The translations under genes were made by a program, and so were the position numbers. A stretch of 64,000 bases of DNA from Buchnera aphidicola (Taiwanaphis decaspermi) (GTDB taxonomy: Bacteria; Pseudomonadota; Gammaproteobacteria; Enterobacterales; Enterobacteriaceae): positions 186,001 to 250,000 of the forward strand of contig NZ_CP135049.1 of assembly GCF_039405155.1 (NCBI RefSeq), in the 5' to 3' direction. Below, piece by piece: positions 11,166 through 21,621 of the stretch (position 1 is the stretch's first letter; every line of letters starts with the position of its first letter). The notes beneath the pieces were generated by a model, which made no database searches, was not told the DNA's origin, and saw nothing but the letters and a program-made list of their open reading frames with translations.

Positions 11166-11539
11166 TTCTCAATAATAACTATGGCACTAGCATAATATTT
11201 TTGATCAGTTATACTTAAATGGATATATTTAACACCTATTTTTTTTAAAATTATTTTGGTTTCATTTAGAACAATTAAATTTGGTTTTCCATTTTTATTA
11301 TTAAATATTTCAAAATCTGTTAAATATATATTTTTTTTTATATTTTTCAATGAGCATGCTTTGTATGCTGCTTCTTTAGAAGCAAATCTTTTTGCTAAAA
11401 AATGATCCTTATTTTTTTTTGTTAAAAATTCGTTAAATTCATTAATACATAATATTTTTTTTGCAAATTTTATTTTGTTTTTTATATTTTTGATTCTATT
11501 TATTTCTACAGTATCAATTCCTATTCCTAAAATTGTCAT
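11162..11539 (-). CDS. acpS: Holo-[acyl-carrier-protein] synthase
   Basis: Transfers phosphopantetheine from CoA to acyl carrier protein, activating fatty-acid synthesis. The motif ILGIGIDTVEI with the metal Asp, and FLAKRFASKEAAYKA, are diagnostic. An in-frame TTG lies three codons upstream, but ATG gives MTILGIGID like E. coli MAILGLGTD. It is the last gene of the lepA-lepB-rnc-era run. In E. coli recO and pdxJ separate era from acpS, and both are missing here. Confidence 0.95.
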   Translation of the reverse strand: MTILGIGIDTVEINRIKNIKNKIKFAKKILCINEFNEFLTKKNKDHFLAKRFASKEAAYKACSLKNIKKNIYLTDFEIFNNKNGKPNLIVLNETKIILKKIGVKYIHLSITDQKYYASAIVIIEN

Positions 11540-11592
11540 ATTATTCAAAACCTAATTTTTTATATTATTTTAAATTTAATTATGAATTAATT

Positions 11593-12441
11593 TTAATATT
11601 TTGTTTTTACCCACAACATTAAGTTTACTTTGTTTTGCAAAAATTTTTCTATATTTATTCTAGACAATAAACTACATAATTTTATTTTTGAAGCTTTTTT
11701 TCCTATAAAAATTTTTTTTTTATTCAAACTATTCACAAAAATATTTATTTTAATATTATATTCATTTTTTTCATTTAAATAAAACGAATTTATTTTTAAA
11801 AAAAAATCATAAGGTAATTCCATATTTAAATTTCTCATTAATTTTTCTCTTACTATTTCTTTTATCATAAAATGTTTAGATAAATTATTAGTTTTTTTAG
11901 AAGAAAAAAAATGTTTTTTAATTGGTAATGATCTATTTACAACTTTAATTATGTTTTTAATATTAATATTTTTTTTTGCAGAAACTGGTATTAAAGATAA
12001 AAAATTTGTTTTTTTGTTTAAAAAATTTAAATAAGGTAATAATTTTTTTTTATTCTTTAACAAATCAATTTTATTTATCACTAATAAAATACAATTATTA
12101 TATTTTTTTATCAAAAATAATATTTTTTCCTCATCTATACCCCAATAAATATTATCTATAACAAAAATTACTAATTTTGAATTTAAAATGTAATTCATAG
12201 TTTTTTTATCAAAATAATAATTGTTTTTTTTTTTATTAAAAATAACACCAGGACAATCTATATAAATAGATTGATAATTATCAAATGTTTTTATTCCTAA
12301 TATATTTTTTTGTGTTGTGTTATTTTTTTTTGAAGTAATAGATATTTTTTTTCCTATTAATTTGTTTATTAAAGTAGATTTACCTACATTACTTTTTCCT
12401 ATTATAGGTATTTCACCACAGTAACTTTTTTTTTTTATCAT
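11593..12441 (-). CDS. era: GTPase Era, 16S rRNA-binding ribosome assembly factor
   Basis: Helps mature the 30S subunit. The G1 motif GKSNVGKST, G3 DCPG and G4 NKID form an intact GTPase domain. The C-terminal KH domain is eroded: its GxxG loop reads G247-K-K-A250 instead of GNKG, and the protein stops right after LWVKTKY, losing about 18 residues present in E. coli. It starts four bases after the rnc stop, so it is translationally coupled in the same operon. Confidence 0.95.
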   Translation of the reverse strand: MIKKKSYCGEIPIIGKSNVGKSTLINKLIGKKISITSKKNNTTQKNILGIKTFDNYQSIYIDCPGVIFNKKKNNYYFDKKTMNYILNSKLVIFVIDNIYWGIDEEKILFLIKKYNNCILLVINKIDLLKNKKKLLPYLNFLNKKTNFLSLIPVSAKKNINIKNIIKVVNRSLPIKKHFFSSKKTNNLSKHFMIKEIVREKLMRNLNMELPYDFFLKINSFYLNEKNEYNIKINIFVNSLNKKKIFIGKKASKIKLCSLLSRINIEKFLQNKVNLMLWVKTKY

Positions 12442-12444
12442 TAT

Positions 12445-13122
12445 CTATTTTAATCCTAATTTTATCAATGCTAATTGTGCTGCTTGTTGTTCTGCTTTTC
12501 TTCTACTGGATCCTATTCCAATCAAACGCAACATTCCACTAATTTCACAACTTATTGTGAATAATTGATTATGTGCTTCACCACATACTTTGAGAATAAA
12601 ATAAGATGGTAAAGGTAAATGTTGTGATTGCAAAAATTCTTGTAATCTGGTTTTAGGATCCTTTTGTTTATCTCCTGGACTTATTTTTTTTAAACGATTT
12701 TTGTACCATTTTAAAACTAAATCTTCTATTATTAAAATATCACTATCTAAAAAAATGCTACCAATAATGGATTCAACGGTATTAGCTAATATTGATTCTC
12801 TTCTAAAACCTCCGCTTTTTAATTCCCCTGGACCTAACTGTAAATAATCTCCTAAATTAAATTCACAAGCTATTTCAGATAGAGTATAACCTCTAACTAA
12901 TGTAGCTCTCATTCTACTCATATCACCTTCATTTACACATGGAAAATTTTTATATAAATATTTAGCTATTATAAAACTTAAAATAGAATCACCTAAAAAT
13001 TCTAACCTTTCATTATGTTTACTACTAGCACTACGATGAGTTAAAGCTCTATATAATAGCTTTTTATTATTATAAATATACCCTAATATTTTTTCTAATT
13101 TTCTTAATATTATTAAATTCAT
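12445..13122 (-). CDS. rnc: Ribonuclease III
   Basis: Double-stranded RNA endonuclease that processes rRNA precursors; the 16S stalk in this window is a likely substrate. The signature [12 protein letters not shown] and the second acidic cluster ([13 protein letters not shown]) are intact, followed by a C-terminal dsRNA-binding domain ending [16 protein letters not shown]. Length (225) equals E. coli. Its GC content and conservation are higher than its neighbours. It lies between lepB and era, as in E. coli. Confidence 0.98.
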   Translation of the reverse strand: MNLIILRKLEKILGYIYNNKKLLYRALTHRSASSKHNERLEFLGDSILSFIIAKYLYKNFPCVNEGDMSRMRATLVRGYTLSEIACEFNLGDYLQLGPGELKSGGFRRESILANTVESIIGSIFLDSDILIIEDLVLKWYKNRLKKISPGDKQKDPKTRLQEFLQSQHLPLPSYFILKVCGEAHNQLFTISCEISGMLRLIGIGSSRRKAEQQAAQLALIKLGLK

Positions 13123-13198
13123 ATAATACCAATGATTTACACAAACATTTTACAAAAATATTTATTTGTAATAATTATTAAAAATAAATAATTTATTA

Positions 13199-14020
13199 TT
13201 AATTAATTTTACCTACTCTGTTAAATATAATTCTTATTGGAAAATTATAAGAATTTTTTTTGATATGCATCCATATGCAAACAGCTTTACCAATTATTTC
13301 TTTTTTAGAAACAAAACCCCAATATCTACTATCATAGCTATTGTCTCTACTATCACCCATAACAAAATAACATTCAGATGGAATATTCCATACTTTAAAA
13401 ATTTTATTTTTATTTTTAATATCATGATTATTTATTTTTATTGAAGAATTTAATAAAATGTTATGTTCATTGTTTTCTATTTTTTCATGTTTTATTTCTG
13501 AGTTTTTATCTAAAAAATTTTTATTTTTTATATTTTTACTATATACAATATTTATCATTTCGTTATTTTTTGATAAAATAATTAATTCTTTATTTAACTC
13601 ATTATATATAACCTTATCACCCGGTATTCCAATAATTCTTTTAATATAATTTATATTATGATTATGAGGATATCTAAAAACAACTACATCACCTCTATTA
13701 GGATTGCTAACTTTAAAAATGATATTATTATTAATAGGATTTTTTATTCCCCATATAAATTTATTAACCATTATATAATCACCATCATATAAAGTTGGAT
13801 TCATTGAACCAGAAGGTATTCTAAAAGGTTCATATAAAAAAGATCTAATGAAAAAAATAACAAAAAATATAGGAAAAAAAGATGGCATATATTTTATAAA
13901 AAAATTTTTGTTTAAAAAATCATTATTTTTGTTTGTATAAAAAAAAATTTTTTTTAAAAAATAAGATAAACCACTCAATATAGTCAATATCATTAAAACA
14001 ATTGTAAAAATATATTCCAT
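13199..14020 (-). CDS. lepB: Signal peptidase I
   Basis: Cleaves signal peptides of exported proteins on the periplasmic face of the inner membrane. Two N-terminal membrane segments (about residues 1-22 and 47-66) precede the Ser-Lys dyad: Ser72 in IPSGSMNPTL and Lys127 in NYIKRIIGIPGD. The conserved GDSRDNSYDSRYWG box is present. At 273 residues it is about 50 shorter than E. coli, mostly in the variable periplasmic region. It follows lepA by 11 bases. Confidence 0.96.
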   Translation of the reverse strand: MEYIFTIVLMILTILSGLSYFLKKIFFYTNKNNDFLNKNFFIKYMPSFFPIFFVIFFIRSFLYEPFRIPSGSMNPTLYDGDYIMVNKFIWGIKNPINNNIIFKVSNPNRGDVVVFRYPHNHNINYIKRIIGIPGDKVIYNELNKELIILSKNNEMINIVYSKNIKNKNFLDKNSEIKHEKIENNEHNILLNSSIKINNHDIKNKNKIFKVWNIPSECYFVMGDSRDNSYDSRYWGFVSKKEIIGKAVCIWMHIKKNSYNFPIRIIFNRVGKIN

Positions 14021-14031
14021 ACATTACCCCT

Positions 14032-15831
14032 TTATTTTAATTTACTATTAATATCTAAAATAGAGAAAAAAGCTTCTTGTGGTAGATTAATATTACCTAT
14101 TTTTTTCATTCTTTTTTTTCCTTCTTTTTGTTTTTGTAATAATTTTTTTTTTCTAGTTACATCACCTCCATAACATTTAGAAATAACATTTTTTCTAAGT
14201 TGTTTTATTGTAGATCTTGCTATTATTTTATTACCTATACTTGCTTGAACTATAATATCAAATTGATGTCTTGGCATAATTTTTTTTATTTTTTTAACAA
14301 TTTCTTTTGCTTTATATTGTGCATTACTTTTATGAGTTGTTATAGTTAAAGAATCTATACGATTATAATTCATATAAATATTTATAAAAACTATATCAGA
14401 AATTTTGAAATATTTAAACTTATATTGTAAAGAAGCATATCCTTTAGATATAGATTTTATAATATCAAAAAAATTTAATATTACTTCAGACATAGGTAAA
14501 TCATAAGTAATTTCTACTTGTCTAGTATGATAATATATTCTTTTTTGAATTCCTCTTTTTTGAACACAAATATTCATTATTTTACCTAAATATTTTTTTG
14601 GAGAAATAATATTACATTCAACTATAGGTTCTCTTATCTCTTTTATAAATTTAAAATCAGGTAATTTTGATAAATCATAAATTTTAATAATATCATTATT
14701 ATTTTTTTTAATTTCGTACATTACATTTGGAAAAGTTGAAATTAAATTTAAATTATATTCTCTTTCAAGTCTTTCTTGAACAATTTCCATATGTAACAAA
14801 CCTAAAAAACCACATTTAAATCCTAAACCTAATGCTGGTGAAAAATCTTTTACGTAAGATAAAGAAGAATCGTTTAAACTCAATTTACCTAAAGCATCTT
14901 TAAAAGAATTGTATTGTTCTGATTTAGTAGTAAATATACTAGCATAGATTTGAGGTTTAATTTTTTTGAAACCTACTAATGGTTTGTCAGATGTATTATT
15001 TACTTTTGTTATTGTATCTCCAACTGGAGCTCCTAATATGTTTTTTATACCACATATAATCCATCCTACTTCACCACATGTCAATTTTTTTAGTTCAACA
15101 CTTTTTGGATTAAAAATACCTATTTTTTCAACTTTATATTTTTTACCTGTACTCATAATAATTATTTTATCATGTTTAAATATTTGACCATTCTTAATTC
15201 TTATTAAAGATACAACTCCTAAGTATTTATTAAACCATGAATCAATAATTAAAGCTTGCAATGATTTTTTATTATCTCCAGAAGGAGAAGGTATTTTTTT
15301 AATTAATTTTTCAATTACTTCAATTACACCATATCCTGTTTTAGCAGAACATTTTAATATATTAGATGATGAAATTCCTATAATGTCTTCAATTTCACGT
15401 GAAACTTCATCTGGATTTGATGTTGGTAAGTCTATTTTGTTTAACACCGGTACTACAATTAAATTCATATTTAATGCTTTATGACAAGTGGATACAGTTT
15501 GAGCTTCTACTCCTTGAGTTGAATCTATTAATAACAAAGCTCCTTCACAAGCTGATAATGATCTTGAAACCTCATAACTAAAATTAACATGTCCAGGAGT
15601 ATCTATAAAATTTAAATAAAAAATTTTTCCTTTTTTAGATTTATATTTAACACTAACACTTTGTGCTTTAATTGTAATTCCTCTTTCTTTTTCTAGATCC
15701 ATGGAATCTAAAAATTGATTATACATTTCTCTTTTATTTAATGCTCCACAAATTTGTAATAATCTATCAGCAAAAGTTGATTTTCCATGATCAATATGTG
15801 CAATAATAGAAAAATTTCTTATATTATTCAT
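14032..15831 (-). CDS. lepA: Elongation factor 4 (LepA)
   Basis: Ribosome-associated translational GTPase implicated in back-translocation or 30S biogenesis. The G1 motif [10 protein letters not shown]2 RGIT, G3 DTPGH and G4 NKID are intact, and the unique C-terminal domain ([19 protein letters not shown]) is present. Its 599 residues match E. coli exactly. It heads the minus-strand lepA-lepB-rnc-era-acpS run and is divergent from mnmA, with about 220 bases of AT-rich DNA between them. Confidence 0.98.
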   Translation of the reverse strand: MNNIRNFSIIAHIDHGKSTFADRLLQICGALNKREMYNQFLDSMDLEKERGITIKAQSVSVKYKSKKGKIFYLNFIDTPGHVNFSYEVSRSLSACEGALLLIDSTQGVEAQTVSTCHKALNMNLIVVPVLNKIDLPTSNPDEVSREIEDIIGISSSNILKCSAKTGYGVIEVIEKLIKKIPSPSGDNKKSLQALIIDSWFNKYLGVVSLIRIKNGQIFKHDKIIIMSTGKKYKVEKIGIFNPKSVELKKLTCGEVGWIICGIKNILGAPVGDTITKVNNTSDKPLVGFKKIKPQIYASIFTTKSEQYNSFKDALGKLSLNDSSLSYVKDFSPALGLGFKCGFLGLLHMEIVQERLEREYNLNLISTFPNVMYEIKKNNNDIIKIYDLSKLPDFKFIKEIREPIVECNIISPKKYLGKIMNICVQKRGIQKRIYYHTRQVEITYDLPMSEVILNFFDIIKSISKGYASLQYKFKYFKISDIVFINIYMNYNRIDSLTITTHKSNAQYKAKEIVKKIKKIMPRHQFDIIVQASIGNKIIARSTIKQLRKNVISKCYGGDVTRKKKLLQKQKEGKKRMKKIGNINLPQEAFFSILDINSKLK

Positions 15832-16054
15832 TTTTTTTTAAAATCATATGTTTTTTTAATTTTAATTAATTGTACTAATATTAAATATAAATTTATAAAA
15901 TTATTAAAAATTAATTAATTTTAAATATTATATATATAATATTTAATAAATACAATATAGTGTTTTTATATTTAATTTTGTTTACAAAAATATATTTTTT
16001 TTTTAGAATAAATTATAAAAAATAATAATTAATAATATATAATTAGTAAAAAAA

Positions 16055-17131
16055 ATGAAAAAAATAATTGTAGGCATGTCAGGAGGTGTTGATTCTTCAG
16101 TTACAGCTTGGATATTAAAAAAAAAATATCGAGTAGAAGGTTTGTTTATGAAAAATTGGGAGGAGGATGATAAAAAAAATTTTTGTAATTCAAAAAAAGA
16201 TTTAGAAGACACTGAATTGGTTTGTAAACATATAGGAATAATTTTACACAAAATAAATTTTTCTTATGAATATTGGAATGAAGTTTTTAAAATATTTATA
16301 CAAGAACATAAAAAATCTAGAACACCAAATCCTGATATATTATGTAATCAAAAAATAAAATTTAAATATTTTTTAGAATATGCTATACAAAAATTAGGTG
16401 CAGATTATATAGCTACCGGACATTATGTAAGAAAAAAATATTACAAAAAAAAATTTCATATATTAAAAGGTGTGGATAAAAATAAAGATCAAAGTTATTT
16501 TCTACATAAGCTAAATAGTTATCAAATAAAAAAAAGTATATTCCCATTAGGATCTATGTTAAAAACACAAGTAAGAAAAATTGCATATTTAGCAAAAATA
16601 CCTGTAGCTAAAAAAAAAGATTCTGTAGGAATATGTTTCATCGGACCTAAAAAAATAAAAAATTTTTTAAATAGATATATACATTCTAAACCTGGTAAAA
16701 TTATTACAACTAATGGTAAATGTGTTGGTAATCACCATGGATTAATACATTATACTATAGGACAAAGAACTGGCTTAGGAATAGGAGGAATTAAAAATTT
16801 TTCTAATAATCCTTGGTATGTAGTAAAAAAAAATATTAGCAAAAATTTAATAATAGTATCTCAGGGATATAAAAATAGTTTTTTATTATCTAAAGGTATA
16901 ATAATAAAAAAAATTTTTTTTGTGAAAAAAAAATGTTTTCCTTTAATATGTAAAATACAAACAAGATATAGACAAAAAGAAACAATATGTATTATTTATA
17001 AAAAAATAAAAAAATTTAAAGTTATTTTTGCAAAACCTATTTTATCTGTTACTCCTGGACAATCAGCTGTTTTTTATATTGGAGATATTTGTTTGGGAGG
17101 TGGAATAATATACAAAATAATATATAATTAA
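16055..17131 (+). CDS. mnmA: tRNA 2-thiouridylase MnmA
   Basis: Thiolates U34 of tRNA-Lys, tRNA-Glu and tRNA-Gln. The ATP-pyrophosphatase P-loop is GMSGGVDSSV. Both catalytic cysteines are visible, in PDILCNQKIKFK and SVGICFIGPKK. Length (358) is close to E. coli (368). It is followed after about 30 bases by purB. In E. coli hflD lies between them, and it has been lost here. Confidence 0.97.
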   Translation: MKKIIVGMSGGVDSSVTAWILKKKYRVEGLFMKNWEEDDKKNFCNSKKDLEDTELVCKHIGIILHKINFSYEYWNEVFKIFIQEHKKSRTPNPDILCNQKIKFKYFLEYAIQKLGADYIATGHYVRKKYYKKKFHILKGVDKNKDQSYFLHKLNSYQIKKSIFPLGSMLKTQVRKIAYLAKIPVAKKKDSVGICFIGPKKIKNFLNRYIHSKPGKIITTNGKCVGNHHGLIHYTIGQRTGLGIGGIKNFSNNPWYVVKKNISKNLIIVSQGYKNSFLLSKGIIIKKIFFVKKKCFPLICKIQTRYRQKETICIIYKKIKKFKVIFAKPILSVTPGQSAVFYIGDICLGGGIIYKIIYN

Positions 17132-17162
17132 AATATTATAATAATCATAAGGAAAAATTAAT

Positions 17163-18545
17163 ATGATTTTTTCCCCACTAACTGCTATTTCACCAATAGA
17201 TGGTAGATATAATAAACAAACTAAAAAATTAAAAAATATATTTAGTGAATATATTTTTTTAAAATATAGAATTAAAATAGAAATTTTATGGATAAAGAAA
17301 TTATCTAGTGTAAAAAAAATAATAGAAATACCTTTATTAAATAAAAAAACTAATGAATATTTAGATAAAATAATTAATAAATTTAATTATAAAGATGCTT
17401 TATATATTAAAAAAATAGAAAAAAAAAACAATCATGATGTGAAATCTGTGGAATATTTTTTAAAAAAAAAATTTATAAAACATAAAAAGTTAAAAAAAAT
17501 AATATCATTTATACATTTTAGTTGTACTTCAGAAGATATTAATAATCTTTCTTACGGTATAATGATTAAAAAATCAATTAATAAGATTATAAAACCTTTG
17601 TGGGAAAATATATTAATATTAATAAAAAAAATCACACTAAAAAATAAAAAGATACCTTTATTGGCAAGAACTCACGGGCAATCGGCGACACCTACAAATG
17701 TTGGAAAAGAATTTTTAAATTTCTATTACAGGTTAAACAGACAATTTAAACAATTGAACAATATAAAGATATTAGGTAAATTTAATGGTGCTACAGGTAA
17801 TTATAATTCTCATAAAGTTTCTTATCCTAATATTGATTGGATTAAAATTAGTAAGGATTTTGTAAAATCCTTAGGAATAAGCTGGAATCCTTATACTACT
17901 CAAATAGAACCACATGATTACATGTCTGAACTTTTCCATTGTATTATTCGTTTTAATAATATTCTTATTAATTTATCACGTGACATATGGGGTTACATAT
18001 CTTTAAATTATTTTAAACAAAAAAACATTTCTGATGAAGTAGGTTCTTCTACTATGCCTCATAAAATAAATCCTATAGATTTTGAAAATGCAGAAGGAAA
18101 TTTAGAATTATCTAATTCCATGTTAAATCATATGTCGATGAAATTAACTATTTCAAGATGGCAACGTGATTTAAGTGATTCTACAGTTTTGCGTAATATA
18201 GGATCTGTTTTTGGTTATTCGACAATAGCTTATTTTTCTATTATAAAAGGATTAAAAAAAATAAAAGTTAATAAAAAAAATATTTTAAAAGATTTAAATA
18301 AACATTGGGAATTATTAGCAGAACCTATACAAATATTGATGAAAAAATATTGCATAGATAATGCATATGAGATTATAAAAAATTTTACTAAAGGTAAAAA
18401 TATTAAAATTAAAGATATTAAAAATATTATCAAATCATTAGTAATACCAAATGAAGAAAAAAAAAAATTAATAAACATGACACCTGAAAAATATACTGGT
18501 CTTTCTGAGAAAATGATAGATTATTTTTTTAAAAAAAATAAATGA
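17163..18545 (+). CDS. purB: Adenylosuccinate lyase
   Basis: Acts in purine biosynthesis and AMP formation, releasing fumarate. The fumarase/lyase family signature GSSTMPHKINPIDFEN is intact, as are ARTHGQSATPT and SCTSEDINN. Length (460) matches E. coli (456). An AAGGAAAA ribosome site precedes the ATG, and the start MIFSPLTAISPIDGRY aligns with E. coli. Confidence 0.98.
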   Translation: MIFSPLTAISPIDGRYNKQTKKLKNIFSEYIFLKYRIKIEILWIKKLSSVKKIIEIPLLNKKTNEYLDKIINKFNYKDALYIKKIEKKNNHDVKSVEYFLKKKFIKHKKLKKIISFIHFSCTSEDINNLSYGIMIKKSINKIIKPLWENILILIKKITLKNKKIPLLARTHGQSATPTNVGKEFLNFYYRLNRQFKQLNNIKILGKFNGATGNYNSHKVSYPNIDWIKISKDFVKSLGISWNPYTTQIEPHDYMSELFHCIIRFNNILINLSRDIWGYISLNYFKQKNISDEVGSSTMPHKINPIDFENAEGNLELSNSMLNHMSMKLTISRWQRDLSDSTVLRNIGSVFGYSTIAYFSIIKGLKKIKVNKKNILKDLNKHWELLAEPIQILMKKYCIDNAYEIIKNFTKGKNIKIKDIKNIIKSLVIPNEEKKKLINMTPEKYTGLSEKMIDYFFKKNK

Positions 18546-18590
18546 TGTTATTTAGTTAAATATAGAAATATTTTATAATTTGGAGAATAT

Positions 18591-19369
18591 ATGACTTTAT
18601 TAAAAAACAAAAAAATTTTAATCACAGGATTATTAAATAAAAAATCAATAGCTTATGGAATAGCAAAAATAATGTTACAAGAAGGAGCTGAAATTATAGT
18701 CACTTACCATAAAAAAAAAACAAAAAAAAAATAAAATTAATATCTTCTGAAATAGGTATAAAAAAATATATACTATGTGATTTATCAAAATTAAATAGTA
18801 TAAAATTATTATTTTTAAAATTATCTAAATATTGGAGAAAATTTGATGGTTTAGTACATTCTATAGCATTTTCTCCAAATAAACAATTCAAAAAAAATGA
18901 TTATTTAAAAATTATTAACAAAAAAATATTTAATGTTACCAATGAAATAAGTGTATATAGTTTTATAGCTATTGTAAAAGAAAGTAAAAAAATGTTAAAT
19001 AAAAATTCTTCTATATTAACTATATCATATATAGGTTCAAAGTTAATTATACCTTATTATAATGCAATGGGTCCAGCTAAAGCATTATTGGAATCTAATG
19101 TAAGATATATAGCATATTCTTTAAAAAAAAAATATATCAGAGTAAACGCTATTTCCTCCGCTAGTATAAAAACAATATCTTCTTCTGTTATAAAAAATTC
19201 AAAAAAAATAATCAATAAAGATTTCAATTCAAATCTTATTGGAAGATATGTCAATATTTATGATATAGGTAAAACAGCTTCTTTTTTATGTTCAAATTTT
19301 TCCTCAGCAATTAATGGACAAATTATTTATGTAGATGGAGGATCTAATATCTATTTTAATGATAATTAA
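18591..19369 (+). pseudogene. fabI: Enoyl-ACP reductase, frameshifted in a poly(A) tract (possibly still expressed)
   Basis: Reduces enoyl-ACP in each round of fatty-acid elongation. The first 47 codons match the E. coli N-terminus (KKILITGLLNKKSIAYGIA) and then hit TAA at 18732, straight after a run of ten A (18722-18731). If that run had eleven A, the frame would continue without a stop to 19369 and give a complete protein. That protein has the catalytic Tyr and Lys in SYIGSKLIIPYYNAMGPAK and the usual end SAINGQIIYVDGGS. Everything except one base therefore looks functional. A GGAG lies six bases before the ATG. Either a recent null mutation, a sequencing error, or a gene rescued by polymerase slippage would explain it. 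Confidence 0.9.
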
Positions 19370-19530
19370 TTAAAAAAAAATGATAAATAAATTTATTTTT
19401 ATAAAACATTTTTTATAGTACAATAATAATATTCTGTTTTATAAAAAAAATAATTAATTTTATATTTAAGTATTATAAATAATTCTTTTTTATTTTTTAT
19501 ATATCTCTACTATATATTAGGTATTATTAA

Positions 19531-21465
19531 ATGTTTCAAAATAATCCTGTGCTAATAAAGCTAAAAAAAAAATTATGTGCAAAAACTGTAAGAGTTGAAG
19601 GTACAGTTAAATCTAATAAAAAAGGTTTTGGTTTTTTAGATATAGATAAAAAAAATAGTTATTTTATCAAACCTATACATATGAAAAAAGTGATGCATGG
19701 TGATAAAGTTATTGCAAAAATACATAAGTTTGATAACAAAGAAAGTGTTGAACCAGAAAAACTTATAACACCATTCTTACATAAATTTGTTGGAAAAGTA
19801 ATATATAAAAAAAATAAATTATTTGTTTTGCCGGATTATTTTTGTATAAAAAAACCAATAATGTGTATATTAAAAAAAAAATTATCTTTTAAATTACAAA
19901 ATGAAGATTGGGTAATGTCTAAATTATTAAAACATCCTTTAAGAGATAATAATGTTTTTTGTGCAGAAATTATTGATTTTGTTTCCAAAAAAAATAATAC
20001 ATTTTCTCCTTGGTTAGTCACTTTATCTAAATATAATCTTAATAAAAAACCACCTAAAGAAAAAAACGTAATAAAATTATTAAAAAATGAAGAATTAAAT
20101 AGAAAAGATTTAACAAAACTAAATTTTTTTACTATTGATAGTATGAATACAAAAGATATAGATGATGCTTTTTTTATAAAAAAAATTAATAATATTTTTT
20201 ATGTAACTGTAGCTATAGCAGATCCAACAGCATATATTTCTCCTAATAGCAAGTTAGATATTTCAGCAATGAATAGAGGATATACAAACTATCTTCCAGG
20301 GTTTAACGTTCCAATGTTACCTAGATATATTTCTGAAAATATATGTTCTTTGAAACCTAATGTAAAAAGACCTGTATTAGCATGTAGTTTTACTGTATTA
20401 AAAAATGGTGATTTTGTTGATAATAAAATTAATTTTTATTTAGCATGGATCAAGTCTAAAGCTAAATTAATATATGAAAATGTATCAAATTGGTTAGAAA
20501 ACACAGGTTCATGGAAACCAAAAAACGAAAATATAAAAAAACAAATAAAAATTTTTTATGAATTTTGTAATGTTAGATTTTTATGGAGAAAACGTAACGC
20601 TTTAATTTTTAAAAATACATTAGAATATAGATTTCAATTAAATGATAAATATGAAGTTTTAGGTATAAATATAGAATCTAGAAGAATAGCACACAGAATA
20701 GTTGAAGAAGCTATGTTAAGTGCAAACATTTGTGCAGCTAATTATTTAAATAAAAAATTAGGTTTTGGTATTTATAATGTTCATAATGGTTTTGATAAGA
20801 ATAATTCTAAATTAGCTGCATTGTTATTATCAAGTAATGGTTTTAATTTTAATGAAAAAGATTTTTTAAATTTAAATAGTTTTTGTCAAATACATCGTAT
20901 TTTTGATTTTATATCTGATAAATATGTTTATAAAAGATTTAAAAAATTGCAATCTTTTGTTGAGATAAGTAATGTTCCTTCTCCTCATTTTGCATTAGGT
21001 TTAAACTTTTATGCAACGTGGACATCTCCCATTAGAAAATATAGTGATATGATAAATCACAGATTAATTAAATCTGTAATAAGAAAAATAGATGTTGATA
21101 TGCCTAACAATAAAATTTTATCTAAAATAATTGAAAATAAAAGAAAAATAAGAATGTCAGAAAAGGATATACAAAATTGGTTGTATGTTATTTTTTTAAA
21201 AAAAGTAGAAGGTAAAAAAATATTTTTAGCGGAAATCATAGATGTATTTAAAAGTGGATTACGCGTTAAAATAATTAAAAATGGTGCATATGCTTTTATT
21301 CCTACAATTTTAATACACAATATGAAAAATGAAGTTTTTTGTAACTATGATAATGGATCAGTTTACATTAAAAATAAATTAAAATACAAAATATCTGATT
21401 TAATCAAGATAAAGATATTCAAAGTAAAAATAAAAAATCGTAATATAATAGCGAAAATATATTAA
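19531..21465 (+). CDS. rnb: Exoribonuclease II
   Basis: Degrades mRNA 3' to 5'. At 644 residues it equals the E. coli length. Cold-shock-like N-terminal domains are followed by the RNB catalytic core with the acidic cluster TIDSMNTKDIDDAFF, TYLPGFNVPMLPRYISENICSL-type strands, and FYATWTSPIRKYSDMINHRL near the active site. A C-terminal S1 domain follows. It lies downstream of fabI, as in E. coli. Confidence 0.97.
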   Translation: MFQNNPVLIKLKKKLCAKTVRVEGTVKSNKKGFGFLDIDKKNSYFIKPIHMKKVMHGDKVIAKIHKFDNKESVEPEKLITPFLHKFVGKVIYKKNKLFVLPDYFCIKKPIMCILKKKLSFKLQNEDWVMSKLLKHPLRDNNVFCAEIIDFVSKKNNTFSPWLVTLSKYNLNKKPPKEKNVIKLLKNEELNRKDLTKLNFFTIDSMNTKDIDDAFFIKKINNIFYVTVAIADPTAYISPNSKLDISAMNRGYTNYLPGFNVPMLPRYISENICSLKPNVKRPVLACSFTVLKNGDFVDNKINFYLAWIKSKAKLIYENVSNWLENTGSWKPKNENIKKQIKIFYEFCNVRFLWRKRNALIFKNTLEYRFQLNDKYEVLGINIESRRIAHRIVEEAMLSANICAANYLNKKLGFGIYNVHNGFDKNNSKLAALLLSSNGFNFNEKDFLNLNSFCQIHRIFDFISDKYVYKRFKKLQSFVEISNVPSPHFALGLNFYATWTSPIRKYSDMINHRLIKSVIRKIDVDMPNNKILSKIIENKRKIRMSEKDIQNWLYVIFLKKVEGKKIFLAEIIDVFKSGLRVKIIKNGAYAFIPTILIHNMKNEVFCNYDNGSVYIKNKLKYKISDLIKIKIFKVKIKNRNIIAKIY

Positions 21466-21621
21466 TATATAATTTATTCCAAAAAACTTGATAATTTAAT
21501 TATTTTGTATTTAAAAATAAATTTATATATATAAGTATTATAAATATTAATTTATTAAGTTAAATAATTTAAAATAATTGTTTTTTATATATAATATTAA
21601 TCTTATTAAGGAATATCATTT

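Noticed and set aside
18992-19369. A separate 125-codon short-chain dehydrogenase gene
   Set aside because: It is the C-terminal half of fabI in the post-frameshift frame. Similarity continues upstream of that ATG to the A10 run.
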